Below are positions 9,309 to 16,995 of a stretch of DNA of 64,000 nucleotides, one piece after another. Below the pieces are notes generated by a model, which did not search any database, was not told the DNA's origin, and saw only the letters and a program-made list of their open reading frames with translations. The translations under genes and the position numbers were made by a program. Each line of letters opens with the position of its first letter. Within the stretch, counting starts at the first letter, position 1. The stretch comes from Bradyrhizobium hipponense (GTDB taxonomy: Bacteria; Pseudomonadota; Alphaproteobacteria; Rhizobiales; Xanthobacteraceae): positions 1 to 64,000 of the forward strand of contig NZ_VSTH01000053.1 in assembly GCF_008123965.1 (NCBI RefSeq). Direction: 5' to 3'.

Positions 9309-9518
9309 TCAGCGGCCGATCTGCCGCTCCAGCCGCCGCGCCGCGCGAAACTCGCCGAGGTGATGGATGTTCGGTGCGAGGGCCGCTTCCCTGGATAGCA
9401 GGTGATAGACGCGCGCTACCGTGCGCTGCTTCTGCTTCGTCCGCCCACGCGGCAGCTCCCGCGCCTTGCGGACGGCCGTGACGGCGTGCTCGCGAAAATA
9501 ATCGTAAGCGTCCGACAT
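9309..9518 (-). CDS. Conserved-looking small basic protein, function unknown
   Basis: A 69-residue soluble protein, rich in Arg and Lys, starting MSDAYDYFREHAVTAVRKAR. It has no signal peptide or membrane segment and looks helical. The composition and codon use look genuine rather than a shadow, and no other credible frame covers the stretch. It stands alone, in the same direction as the genes on either side. Confidence 0.6.
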   Translation of the reverse strand: MSDAYDYFREHAVTAVRKARELPRGRTKQKQRTVARVYHLLSREAALAPNIHHLGEFRAARRLERQIGR

Positions 9519-9686
9519 GGTTCAACGCTCTGCGGCTATTGCGTCCTTCGCGGTGGTAACGGCTGGATGGAGGGGCGGTTCCTGGCAGGATGTTCCGAGC
9601 GCGCCAATCCATCACCTCAGGATGACGAGATGAGCAGCGATACTTTTGCTGGGATGCGAGGGGGATAACCGCGTCTTCACCCGCCC

Positions 9687-10313
9687 TCAGCGCGGCGACA
9701 GGAACGGAATGATCATCGGCACGCGTCGGCAATAGGCGCCGTAGGCGTCTTCGCCGAGCTCCTTGGACAGGAACACCTCTTCCATCCGGCCCTTCTGCCA
9801 CATGCCGAGCGAGATCAGGATCGCGCCGAGCATCGCGGTCACGGTGCCGACGGCGATGCCGGTCGCCAGCATGCCGGCGATCAGGCCGGTGTAGATCGGA
9901 TGGCGCACGATGCCATAGGGGCCGGTGTCGACGACGCGGTGGTCTTCCTTGTGGGTGATGGTGTTGGACCAGAATTTTCCGAGATGCAGCCGTCCCCACC
10001 AGGTGAAGGAGATGCCGGCGATCACGATCAGGGCCGTGACGTAGACGCCGGTATTGCTGAAGACCCAGAGCGGCTTCTCGCCCAGCACTTCGGCCGTCCA
10101 TGGCGTGAACAGGATGCCGCCAATCAGGATGGGCAGGCGATAGCGGCCGGACTCCAGCGTCATCACCTGCTTCTGGGTGCGGCCCTGCCAGAATGAGGCG
10201 CCAACCCAGCTTGCAAGCCAGGCGAGCCAGATCAGCGCGAGCAGTTGTGTTGGCCAGGTCGTGGTCCAACCACCCCAGGCGACAGAGAGAAGCTTGCTGA
10301 AATCGAAGGACAT
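9687..10313 (-). CDS. Isoprenylcysteine carboxyl methyltransferase-like membrane protein
   Basis: A 208-residue integral membrane protein with about five TM helices. The C-terminal part has the ICMT/PEMT signature: HRVVDTGPYGIVRHPIYTG (about 127-145), followed by an E-containing segment (GRMEEVFLSKELGEDAYGAY) and the CRRVPMIIPF end. In this family the motif binds S-adenosylmethionine for methylation of a lipid or prenylated cysteine. The bacterial substrate is generally unknown. It lies 30 bases downstream of the epimerase gene, so the two are probably cotranscribed. Confidence 0.85.
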   Translation of the reverse strand: MSFDFSKLLSVAWGGWTTTWPTQLLALIWLAWLASWVGASFWQGRTQKQVMTLESGRYRLPILIGGILFTPWTAEVLGEKPLWVFSNTGVYVTALIVIAGISFTWWGRLHLGKFWSNTITHKEDHRVVDTGPYGIVRHPIYTGLIAGMLATGIAVGTVTAMLGAILISLGMWQKGRMEEVFLSKELGEDAYGAYCRRVPMIIPFLSPR

Positions 10314-10343
10314 GCGGAAAGGTTCTTTGGGTTGGGCGGCAGC

Positions 10344-11375
10344 TCAGCTGGCGCGCGAGGAGAGCGCGTGATGCTCGATGGCGCCGGTGGCGGGCTTGCC
10401 GCCGCGAGCCAGCAGGTGGGTGATGGTTTCGCGCAGCACGGGCTCGATCGGGCGCGGCGAATAGCCGAGCTCGGTGCGAGCCTTGCCGATCGAGAGGTCG
10501 CTCGCGGCGAGCGCAATGCGCACGCCCTCGGCGGTGCCGTTGGGCGGCCGGCGTGTGAGATGATCGGAGATGTATTCGAGCATGATCGCGGAGAGCTCGG
10601 CAATCCTGCCGGGCACGACGACCGGAAACTGCCGGCGGCCGCTCATCGCCGACATCATCCGCAGAATGTTGCCGAGCGGGACGCAATCGCCGCCGAGGAT
10701 GTAACGCTGGCCGGAGCGGCCGCGCTCCATCGTCAGCACCAGGCCCGTGGCGACGTCGCGGACGTCGACGAGATTGACCAGGAAGTTAAGGTGCGGCTGC
10801 ACCTTCTTCTGCAGGAAGTACCACAGCATCGCCGTCGGCGGCGTCAGATTGTGGTCGGCAGCGCCGATCGGCATGGTGGGCGTGCCGATGACGAGCGGGA
10901 AGCCAGCAGCCGCAGCCTTCGCCGCATGATGCTCGGCGAGCGACTTCGATCGCGTATAGGCGCCGGGCATCGCATCGGCCTGCTGAAGCGCCTCCTCGGC
11001 AGCAACGCCGTCCAGGTCCGAATAGGGGAACAGGATCGATTCCGTCGAGCAATGCAAAAAGCGCGATACTCCGCGCTTCATCGCAGCCGCGAGCACGATT
11101 TCGGTACCGCGGCAATTGACGTCGTGAAAGGCCTGCTTGTTGGCGACCCACATCCCGGGCAGGCCGGCGAGGTGATAGACCTGATCGACCCCGACAAGCG
11201 CCGCATCGACCGCGGCCCCATCCAGCACCGAGCCATGGGCATATTCAATGTCAGCGTTCGCCGTGGCCGGTGGACGGACGTCGAGAATACGCACCCGCTG
11301 CCCACGGGCGCGGAGCGCTTCGACCAGATGCTGTCCGATGAACCCACTGCCACCGGTAACCAGTACGAGAGCCAT
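10344..11375 (-). CDS. NAD-dependent sugar epimerase/dehydratase, HpnA-like
   Basis: A 343-residue extended short-chain dehydrogenase/reductase. It has the Rossmann motif GGSGFIGQHL at the N-terminus, the H-L-A-G turn (VYHLAGLPG), and the catalytic YTRSK (Tyr-x-x-x-Lys) with the preceding CSTES Ser/Thr. The overall pattern (TPTMPIGAADHNLTPPT, VDVRDVATGLVLTMERG) resembles the hopanoid-associated sugar epimerase HpnA, but no hopanoid genes are in the window, so the lipid role is an inference. It forms a minus-strand group with the DUF962 gene upstream and the ICMT-like gene downstream, all compatible with lipid work. Confidence 0.8.
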   Translation of the reverse strand: MALVLVTGGSGFIGQHLVEALRARGQRVRILDVRPPATANADIEYAHGSVLDGAAVDAALVGVDQVYHLAGLPGMWVANKQAFHDVNCRGTEIVLAAAMKRGVSRFLHCSTESILFPYSDLDGVAAEEALQQADAMPGAYTRSKSLAEHHAAKAAAAGFPLVIGTPTMPIGAADHNLTPPTAMLWYFLQKKVQPHLNFLVNLVDVRDVATGLVLTMERGRSGQRYILGGDCVPLGNILRMMSAMSGRRQFPVVVPGRIAELSAIMLEYISDHLTRRPPNGTAEGVRIALAASDLSIGKARTELGYSPRPIEPVLRETITHLLARGGKPATGAIEHHALSSRAS

Positions 11376-11404
11376 GAAGAAGGTTTGCTGTTCCGCTCTG
11401 GAAG

Positions 11405-11923
11405 TTATCGGGTCGAAAGAGAATTGGCCGGAAGAGGCGCCAGAATCGCGGCAAGGTCGCGACGGAAGCCCAACGCAATGAATAATTTTGCCATGACAAA
11501 CATCGGTCCAAGCAGAAAATGGCTGGGGTGATCGACCATCGACGGTTGCCGCTCCTCAAAGACCCGATGGCCGATGATCTGCGACGCGACGCCGAGAGCG
11601 ATCAGCACGGCAAAAATCGACCACATCATGGCGATCGAGACCTGATTGCCGATCGTGGTTGCGACCCAAAGTAGCACAATCATCGCCGCGAGGATGCCGA
11701 GGCCGATCCCGGCGTCCAGCATCAGCCAATAGACCAGCACCGGCAGAGCCAAAATCACCGCCAGGCTGACCTCGATCCCGAACACGTTGAAATGCACCAG
11801 CGTCAGCGGCAGCACGGCGCCGGTGAAGAGCAGGAGGATTCCGACCACGTGCATCGCGCAATTCCAAGGATCGCGATGATATTCGACGTAATCGGCCAGT
11901 TGGCGTTGAAAAGAGCCGGCCAT
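11405..11923 (-). CDS. DUF962 / Mpo1-like membrane protein
   Basis: About 172 residues with four TM helices. Two His-containing motifs typical of the family are present: YVEYHRDPWNCAMHVVGI near the N-terminus and GHRVFEERQPSMVDHPSHF towards the C-terminus. Yeast Mpo1, in the same family, is an iron-dependent dioxygenase that removes one carbon from 2-hydroxy fatty acids. I placed the start at 11923 (MAGSFQRQL); a Met at 11941 is also possible, while the longer frame to 12034 begins in atypical sequence. It lies just upstream of the epimerase gene. Confidence 0.8.
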   Translation of the reverse strand: MAGSFQRQLADYVEYHRDPWNCAMHVVGILLLFTGAVLPLTLVHFNVFGIEVSLAVILALPVLVYWLMLDAGIGLGILAAMIVLLWVATTIGNQVSIAMMWSIFAVLIALGVASQIIGHRVFEERQPSMVDHPSHFLLGPMFVMAKLFIALGFRRDLAAILAPLPANSLSTR

Positions 11924-12095
11924 CTTGGTCTCGTGCAGCATGGAGGTCGGGAAGGGCGAAAAAAGCCTATAGCATCTGACCGGGCGGTGCACAAACCGGC
12001 GCTTTTGTCGCGCAAGGCCGTGGTGTTGCGCCATGGGACAGGCTACAAAATGGTCAGGACTTCAAAGGGTTCCGTTCGCGCCTGGGTGCGTGCGC

Positions 12096-12770
12096 TCAAT
12101 GCTTCTTGGCGGGCTTTTTCGTCGCAGGCGCAGGAGCGGCGGCCGGCCGCGCAGGCTCCTCCTCCGGCAGCTTGGCAAAGGTCAGGATCTGCAATTGGGC
12201 GTTGGCGGCCGAGGTCGGCCGCGCGCGGTCGAGAAACTGCTCCTCGCCGAGGCCGATCGGGTGCAGCCGCTTGGTCGAGATCTTGAAGGTGTTGACCAGC
12301 ACGTCGCGGATCGCGTCCGCGCGGCGCTGGCTCAGGATCGCATTGGCCTCTCGCGTTTTCGTATTGGATTCGACGCGGCCGACGATCAGGAATGTGTAGG
12401 GCAGCAGCGAGGCATGAACCAGCGCGTCCGCGAGGCGGCCGACGGTCTGGTAGGACGCCGGCTGAATGATCGGCGTATCGGCGTCGAACTGAATCTGCGC
12501 GGTGAAGGCCGGCAGATTGGCAAGGTCCGGCGCGATCGGAAGCCGATTCACCGGGCCCGGATCGTTCTTGATCCTGGCCTTGGCCCGTTCCATCACCTGC
12601 AGCTTCAGCGCGGGGATGTCGATTTCGGCGGCCTGCTCGAAATGATTGAGCTTGCCGACGATGTCGTCGCGGGTCGGCGGCGCCGGCTGCGCGCTGGCGG
12701 TCCCCACGAGCAGGGCGAGGCCGAGCACGAGGCCAATTCCGGCGGTGGCAAGCCCGGTTGCGCGCATCAT
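12096..12770 (-). CDS. OmpA-family periplasmic protein
   Basis: A 224-residue protein with signal peptide (cleaved near ASA/Q, residue 27) and a C-terminal OmpA-like domain (about 90-195): IQFDADTPIIQPASYQTVGRL and LSQRRADAIRDVLV followed by LHPIGLGEEQ. Such domains bind peptidoglycan. The C-terminal 25 residues form a Pro/Ala/Lys tail. Its ATG overlaps the stop of the upstream Cys-rich gene by four bases (ATGA at 12767-12770), so the two are translationally coupled and probably act together in the envelope. Confidence 0.88.
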   Translation of the reverse strand: MMRATGLATAGIGLVLGLALLVGTASAQPAPPTRDDIVGKLNHFEQAAEIDIPALKLQVMERAKARIKNDPGPVNRLPIAPDLANLPAFTAQIQFDADTPIIQPASYQTVGRLADALVHASLLPYTFLIVGRVESNTKTREANAILSQRRADAIRDVLVNTFKISTKRLHPIGLGEEQFLDRARPTSAANAQLQILTFAKLPEEEPARPAAAPAPATKKPAKKH

Positions 12771-13183
12771 CGGTATCCCGCGTCGTCGACGGCCTTCAGG
12801 CAGTTGTTGCTAATGCCCTTGGGCGTCGAGACCAGGCAGGGGACCGCCTTGCTGGTCTCCTTGGTCGAGCCGTTGCAGACCTTGACGATCTCGCGCTGGC
12901 AGGCGTTCGCCACCGTGACGCGGGCGGCGACGCGCTTCTGGATGGCGTCGAAGGCGCCGAGATAGTCGCTCTGGCACTGCTGGGAGAGCACGTCGCGGTT
13001 GCGGGACAGGCACTCCTTGAGACGGGTCGAGTCCGGATTGACGCCGCGGCAATTGGCGACGATTTCCGCTCCGCAACTCTTGGCCAGCAGCCCGATCGAA
13101 TCGCCAAAGCTCATGGTCTCCGCCGCCGCAAGCGACGGCATACCCAATGCCAGCACGATCAATGTAGCGGAACCCCGGACCAT
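12767..13183 (-). CDS. Cysteine-rich periplasmic protein
   Basis: A 138-residue secreted protein. The start at 13183 gives a signal peptide (MVRGSATLIVLALG, cleaved after AAA). The mature part has eight Cys in repeated C-x(10-17)-C patterns (SCGAEIVANCRG, LKECLSRN, SQQCQSDY, NACQREIVKVCNG, VPCLVST, NNCLKAV), like the cysteine-rich repeat found in periplasmic and Golgi proteins. The Cys probably form disulfides. It is the first gene of a two-gene unit with the OmpA-like protein. Confidence 0.75.
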   Translation of the reverse strand: MVRGSATLIVLALGMPSLAAAETMSFGDSIGLLAKSCGAEIVANCRGVNPDSTRLKECLSRNRDVLSQQCQSDYLGAFDAIQKRVAARVTVANACQREIVKVCNGSTKETSKAVPCLVSTPKGISNNCLKAVDDAGYR

Positions 13184-13239
13184 GGGCGCATCTGATACGG
13201 GGAAGTTCGCGGTGGTCAAGGGGCGTGGAGAGAAGAAAG

Positions 13240-13260
13240 GCGGCGGCGTAACGCCGCCGC
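13240..13260 (-). terminator. Terminator hairpin after uvrD
   Basis: GCGGCGGCG (13240-13248) and CGCCGCCGC (13252-13260) form a perfect 9-bp stem. Read on the minus strand it follows the uvrD stop by 13 bases and is trailed by CTTTCTTCTC, a pyrimidine- and T-rich stretch. Confidence 0.65.
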
Positions 13261-13273
13261 AACACGGCAGATC

Positions 13274-15886
13274 TCACGCCCGCTGCACAAAGCTGTCCAC
13301 GACCTTCTTTTCCCCCGCCTTGTCGAAGGCGATGGTGAGCTTGTTGCCGTCGACCTTGGTGACGCGGCCGTAGCCGAATTTCTGGTGGAAGACGCGGTCG
13401 GAAAGCGAGAATTCCGAGGTCGTGCCGGTGGATTTGGCGACCAACTCGCCCTCGATCGTTAGGGGCCCGCGGCGGCGCGAGGAGAAGCTGCCGAAATCGG
13501 GCGACGACGAAGAAGACGAAAACGACGAGGCCGCTTCCTCGAAGCCGCCGCCATCGCGGCCTTGTCCCGTCGCCTGGCCCCGGTTGCGGTTGGCTTGGGA
13601 GCGATTGGCCTGGGCGCGCTGCCAGCCCGGGGTCGTGTAGCTGGAGCCGAACGCCTCCATATCGTCGAAGCGCGAGGCGCCGTAGCCGCCGGTGCCGCCC
13701 CAGGCCGAGCCGCCCTTGGATTCCGTGATCTCGACATTGGCCGCCGGCAATTCGTCGAGGAAGCGCGACGGGATCGTGGTGGACCACGTGCCATGGATGC
13801 GCCGGTTGGTCGCAAAATAGATTTTCGCGCGGCGGCGGGCGCGAGTGAGGCCGACATGGCCGAGCCGGCGCTCTTCCTCGAGGCCGGCGCGGCCCTGTTC
13901 GTCCAGCGTGCGCTGGCTCGGGAACAGGCCTTCCTCCCAGCCCGGCAGGAACACGTTGTCGAATTCGAGCCCCTTGGCCGAATGTAGCGTCATCAGCGAC
14001 ACCGCGTCGTCCTCGGCGCCGCCGTCGCGGTCCATCACCAGGGAGATGTGCTCGAGGAATCCTTGCAGGTTCTCGAACTCCTCCATCGAGCGCACGAGTT
14101 CTTTCAGGTTCTCCAGCCGTCCTGCGGCATCCGCCGAGCGGTCCTTCTGCCACATCTCGGTGTAGCCGCTCTCGTCGAGCACGATTTGGGCCAGATCAGT
14201 GTGCGCGGTGATCTCGCGCTGGGCGCGCCAGCGGTCGAACTGGGCGACGACATCGCGCAAGCTTCCGCGCGCCTTTGGTTTCAACTCGTCGGTCTCGACC
14301 ACGGCACGTGCGGCCTCGAACAAGGGAATGCGGCGTTTGCGGGCGTGGTCGTGCAGCATCTGCACGGTGGCATCGCCGAGGCCGCGCTTGGGCACGTTGA
14401 CGATGCGCTCGAAGGCGAGATCGTCGGCAGGCGAGTTGATGACGCGCAAGTATGCGAGCGCATCGCGGATTTCGGCACGCTCATAGAAGCGCGGACCGCC
14501 GATGACGCGATAGGGCAGGCCGAGCGTGACGAAACGATCTTCGAACTCGCGCATCTGGTAGGAGGCGCGCACCAGGATCGCGATCTCGTTGAGCTTCTCG
14601 CCCTGGCGCTGCAGCTGCTCGATCTCCTCGCCGATGCCGCGGGCTTCCTCTTCCGAATCCCACGAGCCGGTGACCGTGACCTTCTCGCCGTCCTGGTCCT
14701 CGGTGCGCAGCGTCTTGCCGAGCCGGCCTTCATTGTGCGCGATCAGGTGCGAGGCGGCGGCGAGGATGTGGCCGGTCGAGCGGTAGTTGCGCTCCAGGCG
14801 AATGACCTTGGCGCCGGGAAAATCGTGGTCGAAGCGCAGGATGTTGTCGACCTCGGCGCCGCGCCAGCCATAGATCGACTGGTCGTCGTCGCCGACGCAG
14901 CAGATGTTTTTGGTGTGGGGGCTCTTCTCCCTCTCCCCGTCCTTCACGGGGAGAGGGTCGGGGTGAGGGGCTGTCTCCAGGAGCTCAGTACTTGGAGAGT
15001 CCCCCTCACCCGCATCCCTTCGCGATGCGACCTCTCCCCGCACGCGGGGAGAGGTGAAAGAGGAGGGCGCCTGCGACAACAGCCGCAGCCACAGATATTG
15101 CGCGACGTTAGTGTCCTGGTACTCGTCGACCAGGATGTATTTGAAGCGCTGCTGGTACTGCCGCAGGATATCCGGGTGTTCGCGGAAGATGCGGATGTCT
15201 TCGAGCAGCAGGTCGCCGAAATCGGCCGCGTTCAAGATCTTCAGCCGCTCCTGGTAGCTCGCATAGAGCTTGCCGCCCTTGCCGTTGCCGAACACCGCAG
15301 CTTCGCCGGGAGGCACCTGCGACGGCATCAGGCCGCGGTTCTTCCAGCCGTCGATCAGGCCGGCCAGCATGCGCGCCGGCCAGCGCTTGTCGTCGATGTT
15401 CTCGGCTTGCAGAAGCTGCTTGAGCAGCCGGACCTGGTCATCGACATCGAGCACGGTGAAGTTCGACTTGAGCTGCGCCAGCTCGGCATGGGTGCGCAGG
15501 ATCCGGCCGCCGATGGAGTGGAAGGTGCCGAGCCACGGCATGCCCTCCACGGCGTGGCCGAGCATCAGGCCGAGCCGGTGCTTCATTTCGCGGGCGGCCT
15601 TGTTGGTGAAGGTCACCGACAGGATCTCGCTCGGACGGGCGCGGCCCTGGCTCAGGATGTGGGCGATGCGCGTGGTGAGCACGCGGGTCTTGCCGGTGCC
15701 GGCGCCGGCCAGCACCAGGACCGGGCCATCCAGTGTCTCCACCGCCTCACGTTGCTCGGGATTGAGCCCGGACAGATATTTCGGCCCCACCGAGGCGCGC
15801 GCACGCGCGGCGATGCCACCGGCCGCGGGCTGGTGGTCGGGGATGCTCTGGGCGGTGATCTTGCTCGGCTCGGTCATGCGAATCAT
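13274..15886 (-). CDS. uvrD: UvrD/PcrA-type ATP-dependent DNA helicase, carrying an in-frame repeat insertion
   Basis: An 870-residue superfamily 1A helicase for nucleotide excision and mismatch repair. Visible motifs are Walker A LAGAGTGKTR (59-68), DEYQDTN (motif II), GDDDQSIYGWRGAEVDNI (motif III), LERNYRS (motif IV), and MTLHSAKGLEFDNVF then GLTRARRRA (motifs V and VI). The C-terminal tail after about residue 720 is Gly/Ser/Arg-rich and ends in a small domain (KFGYGRVTKVDGNKLTIAFD). Start choice: ATG at 15886, with GTGGGG just upstream; ATG at 15877 is an alternative. Between motifs II and III (residues about 278-320) sits a 42-codon segment that is a palindromic repeat element, described separately. 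All core motifs remain intact. Confidence 0.95.
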   Translation of the reverse strand: MIRMTEPSKITAQSIPDHQPAAGGIAARARASVGPKYLSGLNPEQREAVETLDGPVLVLAGAGTGKTRVLTTRIAHILSQGRARPSEILSVTFTNKAAREMKHRLGLMLGHAVEGMPWLGTFHSIGGRILRTHAELAQLKSNFTVLDVDDQVRLLKQLLQAENIDDKRWPARMLAGLIDGWKNRGLMPSQVPPGEAAVFGNGKGGKLYASYQERLKILNAADFGDLLLEDIRIFREHPDILRQYQQRFKYILVDEYQDTNVAQYLWLRLLSQAPSSFTSPRVRGEVASRRDAGEGDSPSTELLETAPHPDPLPVKDGEREKSPHTKNICCVGDDDQSIYGWRGAEVDNILRFDHDFPGAKVIRLERNYRSTGHILAAASHLIAHNEGRLGKTLRTEDQDGEKVTVTGSWDSEEEARGIGEEIEQLQRQGEKLNEIAILVRASYQMREFEDRFVTLGLPYRVIGGPRFYERAEIRDALAYLRVINSPADDLAFERIVNVPKRGLGDATVQMLHDHARKRRIPLFEAARAVVETDELKPKARGSLRDVVAQFDRWRAQREITAHTDLAQIVLDESGYTEMWQKDRSADAAGRLENLKELVRSMEEFENLQGFLEHISLVMDRDGGAEDDAVSLMTLHSAKGLEFDNVFLPGWEEGLFPSQRTLDEQGRAGLEEERRLGHVGLTRARRRAKIYFATNRRIHGTWSTTIPSRFLDELPAANVEITESKGGSAWGGTGGYGASRFDDMEAFGSSYTTPGWQRAQANRSQANRNRGQATGQGRDGGGFEEAASSFSSSSSSPDFGSFSSRRRGPLTIEGELVAKSTGTTSEFSLSDRVFHQKFGYGRVTKVDGNKLTIAFDKAGEKKVVDSFVQRA
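14929..15054 (-). repeat. Composite palindromic repeat inserted in frame in uvrD
   Basis: This 126-bp segment is bounded by two palindromes: CCCTCTCCCCGT (14929-14940) with ACGGGGAGAGGG (14946-14957), and CCTCTCCCCGC (15031-15041) with GCGGGGAGAGG (15044-15054). Between them are the GGGTGAGGGG and CCCCTCACCC modules seen at intergenic copies in this window. Its length is exactly 42 codons and it reads through as SPRVRGEVASRRDAGEGD and APHPDPLPVKDGERE. Confidence 0.85.
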
Positions 15887-16128
15887 TGGCCCCACGATGG
15901 CACCGCGGGGTGGCGGAAGGGAGCCTTCATAACAGGGATTACCGCCTATATGGGGCGGCGGCGAGGGGTTTTCCACGTGCGCGGAACGTCGAATTGTTCC
16001 TGCGGAGACTGCGAATTTCCACCTGTCGCCGGCCGGAACCATCGTTTCGAGGTCGAGATTGTCTGTAAGCGAGGCGTGGTCGTCAGGCGCGTCGATCGCA
16101 GAGAGACATCGAGATAGAGGTTCCGACC

Positions 16129-16302
16129 ATGCTTGGCTGGGTTGTGACGTTTCTGATTATCGCACTTATCGCCGGTATCTTGGGCTTCGGCGGCATCGCC
16201 GGCGCTTCGGTCGAGATCGCAAAGATCATCTTCTTCATCGCGGTCGTACTGTTCCTGGTCTCGGCCGTAGTCGGCCTTGCCCGCGGCCGCACCAGGGTCT
16301 AG
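16129..16302 (+). CDS. DUF1328 (YtjA-type) small membrane protein
   Basis: A 57-residue protein with two TM helices: [20 protein letters not shown] (1-20) and [20 protein letters not shown] (31-50), ending in a basic tail ARGRTRV. Length and sequence match the DUF1328 family, whose members are common in proteobacteria and often stress-induced; the molecular role is unknown. GAGATAGAGG upstream serves as ribosome site. It is monocistronic and converges on the thioesterase gene. Confidence 0.9.
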   Translation: MLGWVVTFLIIALIAGILGFGGIAGASVEIAKIIFFIAVVLFLVSAVVGLARGRTRV

Positions 16303-16323
16303 CTGCGATTTAGCGAGGAGCGT

Positions 16324-16398
16324 GGTTCACCTCTCCCGTAGGGAGAGGTCGGATCGCATCGGAAGATGTCACCTCTCCCCGATGGGGAGAGGTGAACC
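16324..16398. repeat. Double palindromic repeat between convergent genes (probable bidirectional terminator)
   Basis: Two palindromes, ACCTCTCCC-GTA-GGGAGAGGT (16329-16349) and TCACCTCTCCCC-GAT-GGGGAGAGGTGA (16369-16395), lie inside a larger inverted repeat (GGTTCACCTCTCCC at 16324 and GGGGAGAGGTGAACC ending at 16398). The segment lies 22 bases after the DUF1328 stop and 25 bases from the stop of the opposing gene. Confidence 0.8.
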
Positions 16399-16422
16399 GC
16401 AAGCGTCAGATGGCATCTGCCG

Positions 16423-16917
16423 TCACCGCTTCGCGGGCATCGCGATGTTTCGGCCGATGCCCGCGGGTCGCGGCACGGTGCTGTGAGCCTTGGCGATCGC
16501 CGCGATGCGCTGCTGGATGTCGGGCGGAAACGGCACCACGCGTCGCGCGTTCATATCCATGTGAAGCGACATGTTTTCCGATGTGGCCGAGAGCCAGCCT
16601 TCGGCGGCGTGCCGGAACTCCTCGAAGGTGTGCAGCCGCTTATCATCGGCGTCCAGCAGCCACACCGAAACCCGCACGGGATCGCCGAGATGGATTTCGC
16701 GCAGGTACCGTACATGGCATTCGGCGGTGAAGGTCGAGCCGTGGCGCTCCTTCATGTAAGTCGGCCCGATCCCGAGCTCGAGCCAGAGCTGGTCGATCGC
16801 CCGGTCGAACATCACGTTGTAATAGGCCATGTTGAGGTGGCCGTTATAGTCGATCCATTGCGGCTCGATCTGCATGATTGACGAGCGGAATGGCTCGGCA
16901 GCGGCAATCTCGGGCAT
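16423..16917 (-). CDS. Acyl-CoA thioesterase (hot-dog fold, 4-hydroxybenzoyl-CoA/YbgC type)
   Basis: A 164-residue cytosolic enzyme. The N-terminal motif IDYNGHLNMAYYNVMFDRA contains the catalytic acid region (DYNGHLNMAYY) of the 4-hydroxybenzoyl-CoA thioesterase family, followed by the RYLREIHLGDPVRVSVW strand and a LHMDMNARRVVPFP segment. It hydrolyses an acyl-CoA to free acid and CoA; the natural acyl chain is not evident. CAGGATGGAAAC precedes the ATG. It is divergent from the FAD oxidase gene with an intergenic gap of under 80 bases. Confidence 0.85.
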   Translation of the reverse strand: MPEIAAAEPFRSSIMQIEPQWIDYNGHLNMAYYNVMFDRAIDQLWLELGIGPTYMKERHGSTFTAECHVRYLREIHLGDPVRVSVWLLDADDKRLHTFEEFRHAAEGWLSATSENMSLHMDMNARRVVPFPPDIQQRIAAIAKAHSTVPRPAGIGRNIAMPAKR

Positions 16918-16995
16918 GTTTCCATCCTGCTATCCGTCCGGTCGCTTGACTTGACCGGTTAGATGTCCTTTGCCACGGTTCTTCTGTCGGGAGGA

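Noticed and set aside
14048-16117. A 689-codon plus-strand frame over uvrD
   Set aside because: It is antisense to conserved helicase motifs and has no ribosome site or domain pattern.
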